From NCBI RefSeq assembly GCF_009764355.1, contig NZ_LNUA01000077.1, positions 62,001 to 126,000 on the forward strand: a stretch of 64,000 bases of DNA, in the 5' to 3' direction. A program made the position numbers and the translations under genes. Below are positions 1 to 7,842 of this stretch, in pieces. Every line of letters begins with the position of its first letter. The stretch's first letter is position 1. A model generated the notes under the pieces. The model saw nothing but the letters and a program-made list of their open reading frames with translations. It was not told the origin of the DNA and searched no databases. This stretch comes from Companilactobacillus bobalius (GTDB lineage Bacteria; Bacillota; Bacilli; Lactobacillales; Lactobacillaceae).

Positions 1-279
1 GTGGCCGGAATCATTATGGGAATTTTAGCTTTTGTAATTACAAAAATGCCAATAACTGATTTCTATTGGAGTTCAATTGTCGGTGTAGCGTTGGCGATAA
101 CATTCGGATATTATATGATTTCTATTTTCACAGCCGTTATTAGAAGATTGCATGATAGAAAGATGCATGGCTGGTGGGTATTGTTACCAATAATTCCATT
201 TTTAGGCGATATAGCGTTACTAGTATTGTTATGTTTGTCACAAAAAGATTTGGGAAATTCCTGGCCCAAAAATATTTAA
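1..279 (+). CDS. DUF805 family membrane protein, 5'-partial
   Basis: Only the C-terminal 92 residues lie in the window; the gene begins upstream of position 1, and the GTG at position 1 is probably an internal valine codon. Two hydrophobic segments (about residues 1-18 and 25-46) are followed by the RRLHDRKMHGWW block and a last hydrophobic stretch, which is the usual ending of DUF805 proteins. The N-terminal GR-x-x-R-x-E-FW part of the family is missing, which fits a truncation by the window edge. Function is unknown: a small integral membrane protein. A T-tailed hairpin follows directly. Confidence 0.75.
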   Translation: MAGIIMGILAFVITKMPITDFYWSSIVGVALAITFGYYMISIFTAVIRRLHDRKMHGWWVLLPIIPFLGDIALLVLLCLSQKDLGNSWPKNI

Positions 280-295
280 CTTGCTTTCAACATAA

Positions 296-328
296 AAATC
301 AATTCTAATTGGAATTGATTTTTTTTTG
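296..328 (+). terminator. Rho-independent terminator after DUF805 gene
   Basis: AATCAATTC pairs with GAATTGATT across a six-base loop and is followed by eight T. Confidence 0.8.
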
Positions 329-363
329 TTGCATAATTGTAAAGTAAAAGCGGGAGGACAATT

Positions 364-930
364 ATGTGTGGACGTTATATGTTTCAACCAGATCAGAATC
401 CTGAAATAAAACGAATTTATCAGTTGGCGATCGATGCTGGGTACAATCCTAAGGTTGGTGAAGTTTTTCCAACTGATGAAACGGCGTTGATTATTGCTGG
501 AGAAAAAATGGTAAGAGTCGTCGGCATGAAATGGGGTTTCCCAGGTTTTAAAACGGGACAATCAATTATCAATGCTCGTTCAGAAACGGTTCAACAGAAG
601 CAGATGTTTGCGGACTCTTTTAAAAAACGGCGTTGCGTTTATCCGACAACTGGTTTCTTTGAGTGGAATAAGACAAAACAGAAATATAAATTTAATTTCA
701 GTAATGACCCCGAAACACTTTTCATTGCAGGTTGTTACAATTATTTTGATGGTGTGGCGCAGAGTATTCTTTTTACCACCCAACCGAATGAATCGATGGT
801 CAAAATTCACGATCGAATGCCATTGATCTTAACTAAAAATCAAATTAATGCCTGGATATATAACGATGATTTTGCGCAAAAATTTTTAGATAGTGCGATG
901 CCTCAGTTAATATCGAGAGCAGAAGAATAG
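364..930 (+). CDS. SRAP (YedK/HMCES-type) abasic-site protein
   Basis: 188 residues. SRAP proteins form a covalent thiazolidine link between Cys2 and abasic sites in single-stranded DNA, protecting them from cleavage. The sequence begins MCGRY, so Cys2 becomes N-terminal once Met is removed. The other family residues are visible: Asn70 in NARSE, Glu100 in GFFEW and His149 in HDRMP. Length is slightly below the usual 200-230. The start has a good site (GGGAGGA) 5 bases upstream. The 3' end is closely followed by the rlmA gene, so the two are probably cotranscribed. Role inferred from family; cytoplasmic. Confidence 0.9.
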   Translation: MCGRYMFQPDQNPEIKRIYQLAIDAGYNPKVGEVFPTDETALIIAGEKMVRVVGMKWGFPGFKTGQSIINARSETVQQKQMFADSFKKRRCVYPTTGFFEWNKTKQKYKFNFSNDPETLFIAGCYNYFDGVAQSILFTTQPNESMVKIHDRMPLILTKNQINAWIYNDDFAQKFLDSAMPQLISRAEE

Positions 931-939
931 GTGCTTTTA

Positions 940-1770
940 ATGAATAATAAGATTCAAAAGTTTAATAACAGTGATGAATATTTCCAATGTCCCATTTGTG
1001 GTGAAAAATTGGATTTAGTGGGAAATAGTCTGATTTGTGATCAGAATCATACCTTCGATATTTCCAAAAAAGGTTTTGTCGATTTCGTATTAAATAGTAA
1101 GCAACAGAAAAATTATGATTTGGAATCATTTGAGAATCGTCACTTGGTTTTGGAACACGGAATGTACGATCATATCGCTGATAAAATTGTTAAATTGGTT
1201 CAGAATCTTAATATTCAAAGTACACTCGATGTCGGTTGTGGTGAAGGCTATTATTCAAAGAAGATTGCTGAGTTAGAGAATAAGGATGTCTTTGCTTTTG
1301 ATATTTCAAAAGACTCAATTCAATTGGCAGCTAAGGGGCCTAATACGCCGGTGGAATGGTTTGTTGGTGATTTAGCTCATTTGCCAATACAAGCTCAAAA
1401 AATTGATGGAATCATTGATATCTTTTCTCCTGCCAACTATGGCGAGTTCAGTAGAATTTTAAAACCAGCAGGGTACGTTTTGAAAGTTATTCCTAATGAA
1501 TATCACGTTCAGGAATTACGTCAGCAAGCTAAGGATCAGTTGAAACAAGAGAAATACTCCAATCAGAAGGTTTTAGATTACTTTGAGGAACATTGTACGT
1601 TAGTGGATCAAATTGACGCTACAAAGACGTATAACGTCTCTGGGGAAGAACGAAATGCCTTTATCAATATGACACCGTTATTGTTCAACGTTGATAATAG
1701 TTTGATAGATTGGAATCAGGTAAAGCAAATAACAGTTGGATCAACAATTTTAGTTGGACAAATTAAATAA
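940..1770 (+). CDS. rlmA: 23S rRNA (guanine-N1) methyltransferase, RlmA type
   Basis: 276 residues from the ATG at 940, chosen over an in-frame GTG at 931 because AGGTG at 929-933 sits six bases before it. An N-terminal zinc-binding module is visible (Cys17, Cys20, Cys33, His37), followed by a class I methyltransferase fold with the SAM loop LDVGCGEGYYS near residues 92-102. This matches the RrmA/TlrB family, which methylates a guanine in helix 35 of 23S rRNA (G745 or G748) and in some species affects tylosin or mycinamicin sensitivity. Which guanine is modified cannot be told here. It lies 9 bases downstream of the SRAP gene. Confidence 0.88.
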   Translation: MNNKIQKFNNSDEYFQCPICGEKLDLVGNSLICDQNHTFDISKKGFVDFVLNSKQQKNYDLESFENRHLVLEHGMYDHIADKIVKLVQNLNIQSTLDVGCGEGYYSKKIAELENKDVFAFDISKDSIQLAAKGPNTPVEWFVGDLAHLPIQAQKIDGIIDIFSPANYGEFSRILKPAGYVLKVIPNEYHVQELRQQAKDQLKQEKYSNQKVLDYFEEHCTLVDQIDATKTYNVSGEERNAFINMTPLLFNVDNSLIDWNQVKQITVGSTILVGQIK

Positions 1771-1790
1771 GATAAATATGCTTATATTTC

Positions 1791-1957
1791 CGTCTTCCAA
1801 AAAATTGGGAATGCATTGGAACGCTATGGACACGACTTGAGGCTAATAATTTTACACTTTGTGTAAAATTATGGATCTCCAAGATCGGTCTCATTGTAAG
1901 TGGCAAGCCACTAACAATGATTTCATAGTTGAATGCATTCCCAATTTTTTTCCAGAC
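1791..1957 (+). repeat. Family 1 structured intergenic repeat, copy A
   Basis: Full copy of a large nested palindrome, found in the 1771-2115 gap. GTCT (1792-1795) pairs with AGAC (1954-1957). A 19-bp perfect outer arm pairs 1799-1817 with 1932-1950. Inside it are the conserved GGAACG (1818-1823), an inner stem CTATG/CATAG, a side arm ending in ATAATTTTACAC/GTGTAAAATTAT, a second hairpin built on CATTGT/ACAATG, and the conserved ATTTCA. The stem sequences differ from those of the other copies but still pair. The run of seven T in the 3' arm could also end rlmA transcription. Function unknown. Confidence 0.85.
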
Positions 1958-2071
1958 TAAAAAGTATTTTGACTGTCCTGTTTAAGAAGAATTATTTGAT
2001 CTAATATCCTCTATGTCTAAAAATTTTAAAGTGATTTAATCCAATCCAAATTCCAATGAAAACCAAAATAA

Positions 2072-2097
2072 CCAGTAACTCAAAATCGAGTTACTGG
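2072..2097 (-). terminator. Terminator of the oleate hydratase gene
   Basis: Perfect 10-bp stem CCAGTAACTC/GAGTTACTGG with a six-base loop, just downstream of the ohyA stop on the minus strand; the tail is only moderately T-rich. Nearly the same stem is used at 8758 and 29359. Confidence 0.7.
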
Positions 2098-2115
2098 CTA
2101 TTTGCTTGTTAGATT

Positions 2116-3915
2116 TTATTTACTGTGTGGTGCTTTGGGATGCAAGATTGATTCCTTATATGGTACGGTCTTGTCGCGTCCAAGGTACATCGTATAATAT
2201 GGTGGAATATTATTTACGTAGTGTAATAGTTCTTGAGTCACAGCAGGGAGTTGATCCGGAGTTAATTGTGGCAACATATCAGGTGTAATCTTACCCTTGA
2301 TACCGTTGAAACGTTTAACTCTTTCTAGCAAGTATCTGATGTCGTATCTTGAAGGGTTAACTTCAAGAACATCTTTATCAACATCAAGTAGTTCATAGAC
2401 GCTTTCTAGACCAGTTCTAACTGAAGTTTCAACGGTGAAGACAACATCGTCATCAACTTCAACGAATTGACCTAAGAAGGCTAGGTTAGTACAGCCATCA
2501 GGAACCACTTTAGGACGATCGCCTAATTTACGTGGCATGAATTGACTAGTTGCGTAAGGCATCATAGCTGTTGACATGTAAGTATGTTTTAGAACTTCGT
2601 CTTTGATGTCCAACATACCTAGATGATAAAGAAGTTCAGTCATGATTTCGTCACCGGTACAATCCCACATGCGTTTCTTGATGTAATTACCGACGTTTTC
2701 GCCGTAGAGACCATAGCCCCAACCAACTTCTTCATCGTCAGCTTGGTAAGGGAAGAATGGTTTGTGGTGAATTTCAAATGACATGTCCCAATTTGAATCT
2801 TTGAAAGTCATTAAACCACCAGTACCGGCTTTGCTTCCGGATAACTCTTCAATACGTCTGAAGAATTCAGGATAGCCTTTGACAGTTGGGAAGAAGGAAA
2901 TCCACTTTGTTTGGTCGATCTGACCTAAGAATTTATCGGGATGTCCAAATTTATCATCCTTCTTGGCTAGATTCTTCCAAATAGTGAAAGTACCCATATC
3001 TTCAGTATCAGTATTTGTTTTGGCAACAGTATTATTATCACCGAAGCAACTATTTTCACTGATAGAACCGCTAGTAACGAAGACTAAGTCTTTGTTGCTT
3101 ACGGGAATAGTGACATCTTGGCCGTTTTGATGAGCAAGAATTGCTTGAACAGTATCATTCTTTGTATCAAGAGTTAGGTCGTAAACAGAGAAATTATTTA
3201 CAAAGTGAACTCCATGATCAATCAACCATCTTTCAATAGGTAAAATAATTGCGTCATATTCGTTATATTTAGTATGAATGAAACCTTCAAGATATTCGTG
3301 ACGGTTGATGAAAGTAAATCTTTGCCAATAACGACGACATTCGATGGCACTGTGATAGTGTTTGAAGGCTAGTTGACTGTGGAAGCAAGTCCAGAAATTA
3401 GTCTTGAAGAAATCTTTATCGAAGAATTCATCGATTCGTTTATCAGCTAATTCTTCTTCAGTTGAAGAAACAATTTTAACCATAGCGGTAACGTAACGTT
3501 GAGGCATCTTGTAATTATGATATTGTCCGTCAATTTCTCCTTGGTTAACGATAACTCTGGCTTCAGTATGAATTGGTTCATCACGGTTAAAATCAACGAC
3601 ATCATCAAGAACAGTTCTGCCTTCATTTTCAAGTGAAGGAATCTTGCCGCAGAGATACCAGAGACATTCCATATAAGGTTCTAGTTCACGTTCGGCACGG
3701 CAAAGGTAACCTTCATTACCTTTAGTACCGTCCATAGAACCACCCATAACAGGCTTTTTCTCGTAAATGGTAATGTTACGAGCTGGCATTTTAGCGTCAT
3801 CAATTAAGAATGCTGCTGTTGCCAATCCGGCGATTCCTCCACCAATGATATTAGATTTGCGGTCATCAATACCGGCTGGTTTATGAGGATGATACATTGT
3901 TTTATAAATGTTCAT
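2116..3915 (-). CDS. ohyA: Oleate hydratase (myosin-cross-reactive antigen family)
   Basis: 599 residues, the full length of the MCRA family. These FAD enzymes add water to the cis-9 double bond of unsaturated fatty acids such as oleate, giving 10-hydroxystearate; in lactobacilli this detoxifies host or food fatty acids. A dinucleotide-binding loop IIGGGIAGLA is at about 23-32, and the RxxRE motif with the catalytic Glu is at 73-77. The internal block TGGLMTFKDSNWDMSF is typical of the family. No signal peptide or membrane segment is visible. A TetR gene lies directly upstream on the same strand and is a likely regulator, separated by its own terminator. ECLWYL after the RxxRE motif places it in a sub-branch I cannot name. 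Confidence 0.9.
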   Translation of the reverse strand: MNIYKTMYHPHKPAGIDDRKSNIIGGGIAGLATAAFLIDDAKMPARNITIYEKKPVMGGSMDGTKGNEGYLCRAERELEPYMECLWYLCGKIPSLENEGRTVLDDVVDFNRDEPIHTEARVIVNQGEIDGQYHNYKMPQRYVTAMVKIVSSTEEELADKRIDEFFDKDFFKTNFWTCFHSQLAFKHYHSAIECRRYWQRFTFINRHEYLEGFIHTKYNEYDAIILPIERWLIDHGVHFVNNFSVYDLTLDTKNDTVQAILAHQNGQDVTIPVSNKDLVFVTSGSISENSCFGDNNTVAKTNTDTEDMGTFTIWKNLAKKDDKFGHPDKFLGQIDQTKWISFFPTVKGYPEFFRRIEELSGSKAGTGGLMTFKDSNWDMSFEIHHKPFFPYQADDEEVGWGYGLYGENVGNYIKKRMWDCTGDEIMTELLYHLGMLDIKDEVLKHTYMSTAMMPYATSQFMPRKLGDRPKVVPDGCTNLAFLGQFVEVDDDVVFTVETSVRTGLESVYELLDVDKDVLEVNPSRYDIRYLLERVKRFNGIKGKITPDMLPQLTPDQLPAVTQELLHYVNNIPPYYTMYLGRDKTVPYKESILHPKAPHSK

Positions 3916-4007
3916 TGTTGTTGCCTTCTTTCGAAAATGTCAAAGGAACTTCGTCCTTGCATTCAAGATAAAATAAACTCCGGGAATGAACAATTGACAA
4001 AAAAATA

Positions 4008-4032
4008 GAAGTGTAAATATTATTTACACTTC
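4008..4032 (-). terminator. Terminator (or operator) between tetR and ohyA
   Basis: Perfect 11-bp inverted repeat GAAGTGTAAAT/ATTTACACTTC with a three-base loop. On the minus strand it is followed by TATTTTTTT, so it reads as the tetR terminator. It also lies about 95 bases upstream of ohyA, so an operator role is possible. Confidence 0.65.
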
Positions 4033-4047
4033 CCAATATCTGTAAAC

Positions 4048-4602
4048 TTATTTAGCGTATTTATTCAAAGCTTTTTTAAAATCACCATGAATCAGGACAC
4101 CAATCTGCTCAACGATTTCTTCAGGATCATCTTTCATATCATCACGAATCCATTCAAAAATTATGGCGATGAAGGCAAGACTATAGAAATGAGCAATAAA
4201 ATCCTTATGGTTTTGTGAAACGGACATACCTTCAGCCTGTTTTTCGACAATTTGAATGATATATCCGTAAAGGACATCATAGATATATTTTTCCATCAAA
4301 TCACGATAAATCGAATGGTAAACATTTTGAGCAATGGTTTTGTTCTCTTTGATCTTGATCATGATATTGCAAAAACCTTCTTGCCAATTATCGTAATCAG
4401 AAGCTTTGTCCAGATATTTTTTAGCATTTTGACAGGCAGAGTATTCCACCAGTGCATAAATATCGGAGAAATGGTTATAAAAAGTTTGTCTGGTTAAACC
4501 ACATTCAGAGACAATGTCTTTGACAGTGATTTTATCAACTGATTTGCTTTCTAAAAGATTATTGAGTGAATCAATTAAGACATCTTCGGTACTAATTTGC
4601 AT
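4048..4602 (-). CDS. TetR/AcrR family regulator next to ohyA
   Basis: 184 residues from the ATG at 4602, chosen because a GGGGA site precedes it by about 8 bases; an in-frame TTG at 4617 overlaps that site. The N-terminal helix-turn-helix is clear (residues about 20-50, KITVKDIVSECGLTRQTFYNHF). The C-terminal part resembles the TetR_C_7/8 type. It is encoded just upstream of and in line with oleate hydratase, so regulation of that gene in response to fatty acids is a fair inference. The ligand is not known. Confidence 0.8.
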   Translation of the reverse strand: MQISTEDVLIDSLNNLLESKSVDKITVKDIVSECGLTRQTFYNHFSDIYALVEYSACQNAKKYLDKASDYDNWQEGFCNIMIKIKENKTIAQNVYHSIYRDLMEKYIYDVLYGYIIQIVEKQAEGMSVSQNHKDFIAHFYSLAFIAIIFEWIRDDMKDDPEEIVEQIGVLIHGDFKKALNKYAK

Positions 4603-4766
4603 GAAATACATCCCCAACTGAATTAATAATATTAATTATATGATTTTTTAATTGTAAAAAGTAGCTGAGTAGTTGGCACTAATGATTGAAAGTTTACAAA
4701 AATTGTCTACAGACAAAATCGAACGTATGTTTTACAATGTTAAATAGTAATTTGAGGAGGTAGTCT

Positions 4767-7136
4767 ATGGCGACCAAAATTGGAATTCGACAGTTAGTTG
4801 AGTTCGTACTACGTAGTGGTGATTTAATGGAAAATAAAAATAGTCAAAATACGGCTCAAAACGGTTCCCGAATTCACCGTAGACTACAAAAAACACGTTC
4901 GAGAAATGCTGACTATGAAAGTGAATTTTATTTAAAGACGGAAGTAACTATGAATGATACTGAGTATGTCATTTCAGGACGTGCTGATGGTATTACGACA
5001 ACTGATAAGAGTATTTTAATTGAAGAAATCAAAACATCAGATCAACTATTTGATGAATTGAGCGACAATACTTTGGAACTATATTGGGGTCAGGTTAAAG
5101 TTTATGGCTACATTATTTTGAAAGAACATCCAGAGTTAGAACATGTTAATTTACGATTGACTTATTTTCAAGTCAGCACCGAGACAATTACGAGTGATGA
5201 CAAGACTTTTGAGCGTGACGAATTAAATGAATTTTTTCAAAATTTAATAGATGAATACGAATATTGGCTAGTCTTACGAGCTAAATTACGTAAAACCCGT
5301 AATCAATCGATTCAACAAATGCCTTTCCCATTTGATAGGTTCCGTGCTGGTCAACATGAATTAGCAGCGGCCGTTTATAAAACTGTTTATTATCAAAAGC
5401 GTCTCTTTGTTGAAGCACCAACTGGCACAGGTAAAACAATCTCTACTTTATTTCCAGCTATTAAATCGATGGGAGAAGAAAAGATCCAACGATTGTTTTA
5501 TTTAACGGCCAAGCAGAGTACTAGACGAGTTGCCGAAGAAACAATAGCTTTGATGTCCAAAAAAGGACTTCAATTGAAGAGTATTACCTTAACTGCCAAA
5601 GACAAAATACGTTTTAAGGAACAAGATGTACCACCGGAAAAGGATCCATATATGATTGGTTACTATGACCGATTAAAACCAGCTCTAGCCGATTTATTAA
5701 CCAACGAAGATGCAATTACCCGTGAGGTTGTGGAAAAGTATGCTAGAAAGCACACAGTTGACCCATTCGAGTTTTCACTGGATGCCTCGTTATTTTGTGA
5801 TGTCATTATTTGTGATTACAATTATTTATTCGATCCGTTAGTCTATCTACAACGTTTCTTTATCGAAAAGGACACAGATAATTTCTTCCTAATTGATGAA
5901 GCCCATAATTTGGTCAGTCGTTCACGTTCAATGTATTCAGCGGAGGTAAGTGATTTTAAGATTTCTTCATTATTGAGAGTGGCTAAAAAGATTGAAACCA
6001 AAACCAGTAAGGATTTTCAAAAGCAGTTAAAAAAAGTCCGACGTGTTTTCAATCAAATCAAGAAACAATTACAAACGGATGATTTGGAAGAAAAAATAAC
6101 TTCAGATGCCCCAGATGAATTGTTAAAAGTTCTAGGTAAGTTTGATGACTTTATGGGTGAATGGATGCAAGATCAGAAACCATCTGATTTTTTAGATAGT
6201 GCTAAGGATTATTTCTTTGATTGTCTGACCTTTGTCAAAATTGGAGCGTTGTATAACGATACTTATAAGACACGTATTGTAATTGAAAATAAACATCTTG
6301 TCGTTAAACAATTGTGCCTTGACCCAAGTCATTTTATTGATCAATCGTTGGATCTTGGATTGGGAGCAGTGTTGTTCTCCGCCACATTATCACCAATGGA
6401 CTACTATCAAAGTGTTTTAGGTGGAAGTGATAACAGTTTGGCCTATCAGTTGCCATCACCGTTTCCGATAGATCATCAAGCTATTTTGATAACGCAGTAT
6501 ATTCAGACGACTTATCGACAACGAGAATTCAATCAAGAGAGGATTGTCGAGAGCTTGAAAACTTTAGTCGATAGTAAAAAAGGTAATTATTTATTCTTCT
6601 TTCCTTCATATGGGTATTTAGAACAGGTGAAGACTAGTTTTGAAAAAAGTTATCCACATGTTAATACAATTGCCCAGACATCAGAGATGGATAGTATAAC
6701 TCGACAAGAATTTTTGGATCAATTCGATAATGCCACGGAGGAAACTTTGGTTGGTTTTTGTGTTTTAGGTGGTATTTTCTCTGAAGGAATTGATTTAAGA
6801 GGCGATAAATTAATCGGTGTTGCCATCGTCAGTGTCGGTTTACCAGGATTAAGTGCTGAGAATAATTTGATTAGAGATTACTATGATAATAAAAATGGAC
6901 ATGGATTTGAGTATGCATATCAGATGCCAGGGATGAATAATGTTTTACAGGCCGCGGGGCGTTTGATCAGAAGTAGCCATGATAAAGGGATTGTTTTATT
7001 GGTAGATCAAAGATTTGGCGGTATGCGCTACACTAGATTTTTTCCACAGCATTGGCAAAATTATCATCGTATTTCATCGTTGCAACAATTAACAGGTACA
7101 GTGGATAACTTTTGGAAGGAACAAGATGAAAACTAA
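4767..7136 (+). CDS. Rad3/DinG-like DNA helicase with N-terminal PD-(D/E)XK domain, lacking Fe-S cysteines
   Basis: 789 residues. Residues 1-175 form a Cas4/RecB-like nuclease domain with Asp74 (GRADG) and the EEIK set at 86-89. Residues 190-789 are a superfamily 2 helicase with Walker A APTGTGKT (217-224), DEAH (377-380) and the motif VI block QAAGRLIR. Related Firmicute proteins and XPD/DinG carry four cysteines between motifs I and II that hold a 4Fe-4S cluster. Here the equivalent stretch (about 278-334) has none: DKIRFKEQ, EKDPY and VDPFEF stand where cysteines are expected. The site GAGGAGGT gives strong initiation. It overlaps the next gene by 11 bases and opens a three-gene unit. Role inferred: DNA repair or defence. 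Confidence 0.85.
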   Translation: MATKIGIRQLVEFVLRSGDLMENKNSQNTAQNGSRIHRRLQKTRSRNADYESEFYLKTEVTMNDTEYVISGRADGITTTDKSILIEEIKTSDQLFDELSDNTLELYWGQVKVYGYIILKEHPELEHVNLRLTYFQVSTETITSDDKTFERDELNEFFQNLIDEYEYWLVLRAKLRKTRNQSIQQMPFPFDRFRAGQHELAAAVYKTVYYQKRLFVEAPTGTGKTISTLFPAIKSMGEEKIQRLFYLTAKQSTRRVAEETIALMSKKGLQLKSITLTAKDKIRFKEQDVPPEKDPYMIGYYDRLKPALADLLTNEDAITREVVEKYARKHTVDPFEFSLDASLFCDVIICDYNYLFDPLVYLQRFFIEKDTDNFFLIDEAHNLVSRSRSMYSAEVSDFKISSLLRVAKKIETKTSKDFQKQLKKVRRVFNQIKKQLQTDDLEEKITSDAPDELLKVLGKFDDFMGEWMQDQKPSDFLDSAKDYFFDCLTFVKIGALYNDTYKTRIVIENKHLVVKQLCLDPSHFIDQSLDLGLGAVLFSATLSPMDYYQSVLGGSDNSLAYQLPSPFPIDHQAILITQYIQTTYRQREFNQERIVESLKTLVDSKKGNYLFFFPSYGYLEQVKTSFEKSYPHVNTIAQTSEMDSITRQEFLDQFDNATEETLVGFCVLGGIFSEGIDLRGDKLIGVAIVSVGLPGLSAENNLIRDYYDNKNGHGFEYAYQMPGMNNVLQAAGRLIRSSHDKGIVLLVDQRFGGMRYTRFFPQHWQNYHRISSLQQLTGTVDNFWKEQDEN

Positions 7137-7842
7137 GTTAACTAAGGATTTAGAGAGTACGCTTTATCAATATTGTAAAGAACAGGGCTCATACGTTGTT
7201 GAAGAAGTTTCGATGCCAGATGATAAAGGTATCGTTGATACTTTGAGTTATCAACAATTGCGGGATGGTCAGATTGAGTGGCGTTGCTATGAATTGAAAG
7301 TAACGAAATCTGATTTTCACTCCAAGGCTAAATTGTCTTTTATCGGTAATTACAATTATTTCGTTTTGCCTCAGAAACTATTCGAAGAAGTGGCTGATGA
7401 AATTCCCAGTCACATTGGAGTTTTGATCTATCGGGCCTTTGATAAAAAAGCCATGGAAGCTTCGCCTCAGACTCTAGTGGCACCAGGATTCTTGACGGTT
7501 GCTAAGAAGGCTCAATTCCAAGAACTACAAGTTGATGAAAAACAACTGACAAGCCATTTTGTGGCCTCATTATTTAGAGAAGTCGATAAGGCTAAGAAAG
7601 TGGAGAAGGGATTGCAGTTATATTCTGAGGATAGGCTCTATAAGGAATTGAAGAAACGTCAAAAAGCCGGTTATGATGTCTATAATCCTGATAACAATCT
7701 TTATGATCGCTTTATTGAAGAAATACAGAATGATGCTGTAACGGCGTTACAAGATGAACTTGACGCAAGAAATGCGGAATATCAAGAATTGAAATTTCAA
7801 CTACAAAAATTACAGCAACCGAATTTGGAGGATAAAATATGA
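7126..7842 (+). CDS. PD-(D/E)XK nuclease-like protein (MmcB/VRR-like)
   Basis: 238 residues. The N-terminal 120 residues look like a small restriction-endonuclease fold: an Asp in IVDTLSY, then WRCYELKVTKSDF, whose E-x-K spacing gives a plausible catalytic pair. The C-terminal end (about 205-232) is a predicted coiled coil (ARNAEYQELKFQLQKLQQ). It starts 11 bases inside the helicase gene and its stop overlaps the next start by 4 bases, so translation is probably coupled. I recognise the fold type, not a named family. MmcB-like repair proteins and the sce7726 group have a similar layout. Function inferred only from fold and context. Confidence 0.65.
   Translation: MKTKLTKDLESTLYQYCKEQGSYVVEEVSMPDDKGIVDTLSYQQLRDGQIEWRCYELKVTKSDFHSKAKLSFIGNYNYFVLPQKLFEEVADEIPSHIGVLIYRAFDKKAMEASPQTLVAPGFLTVAKKAQFQELQVDEKQLTSHFVASLFREVDKAKKVEKGLQLYSEDRLYKELKKRQKAGYDVYNPDNNLYDRFIEEIQNDAVTALQDELDARNAEYQELKFQLQKLQQPNLEDKI

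Noticed and set aside
1791..1957. T-box leader or other known riboswitch
   Set aside because: The T-box sequence GGGTGGNACCGCG is missing, and the copies lie downstream of or between unrelated genes rather than in leaders.
2106..2288. Open frame of 60 codons on the plus strand over the end of ohyA
   Set aside because: Antisense to a clearly coding gene, without ribosome site or recognisable product.
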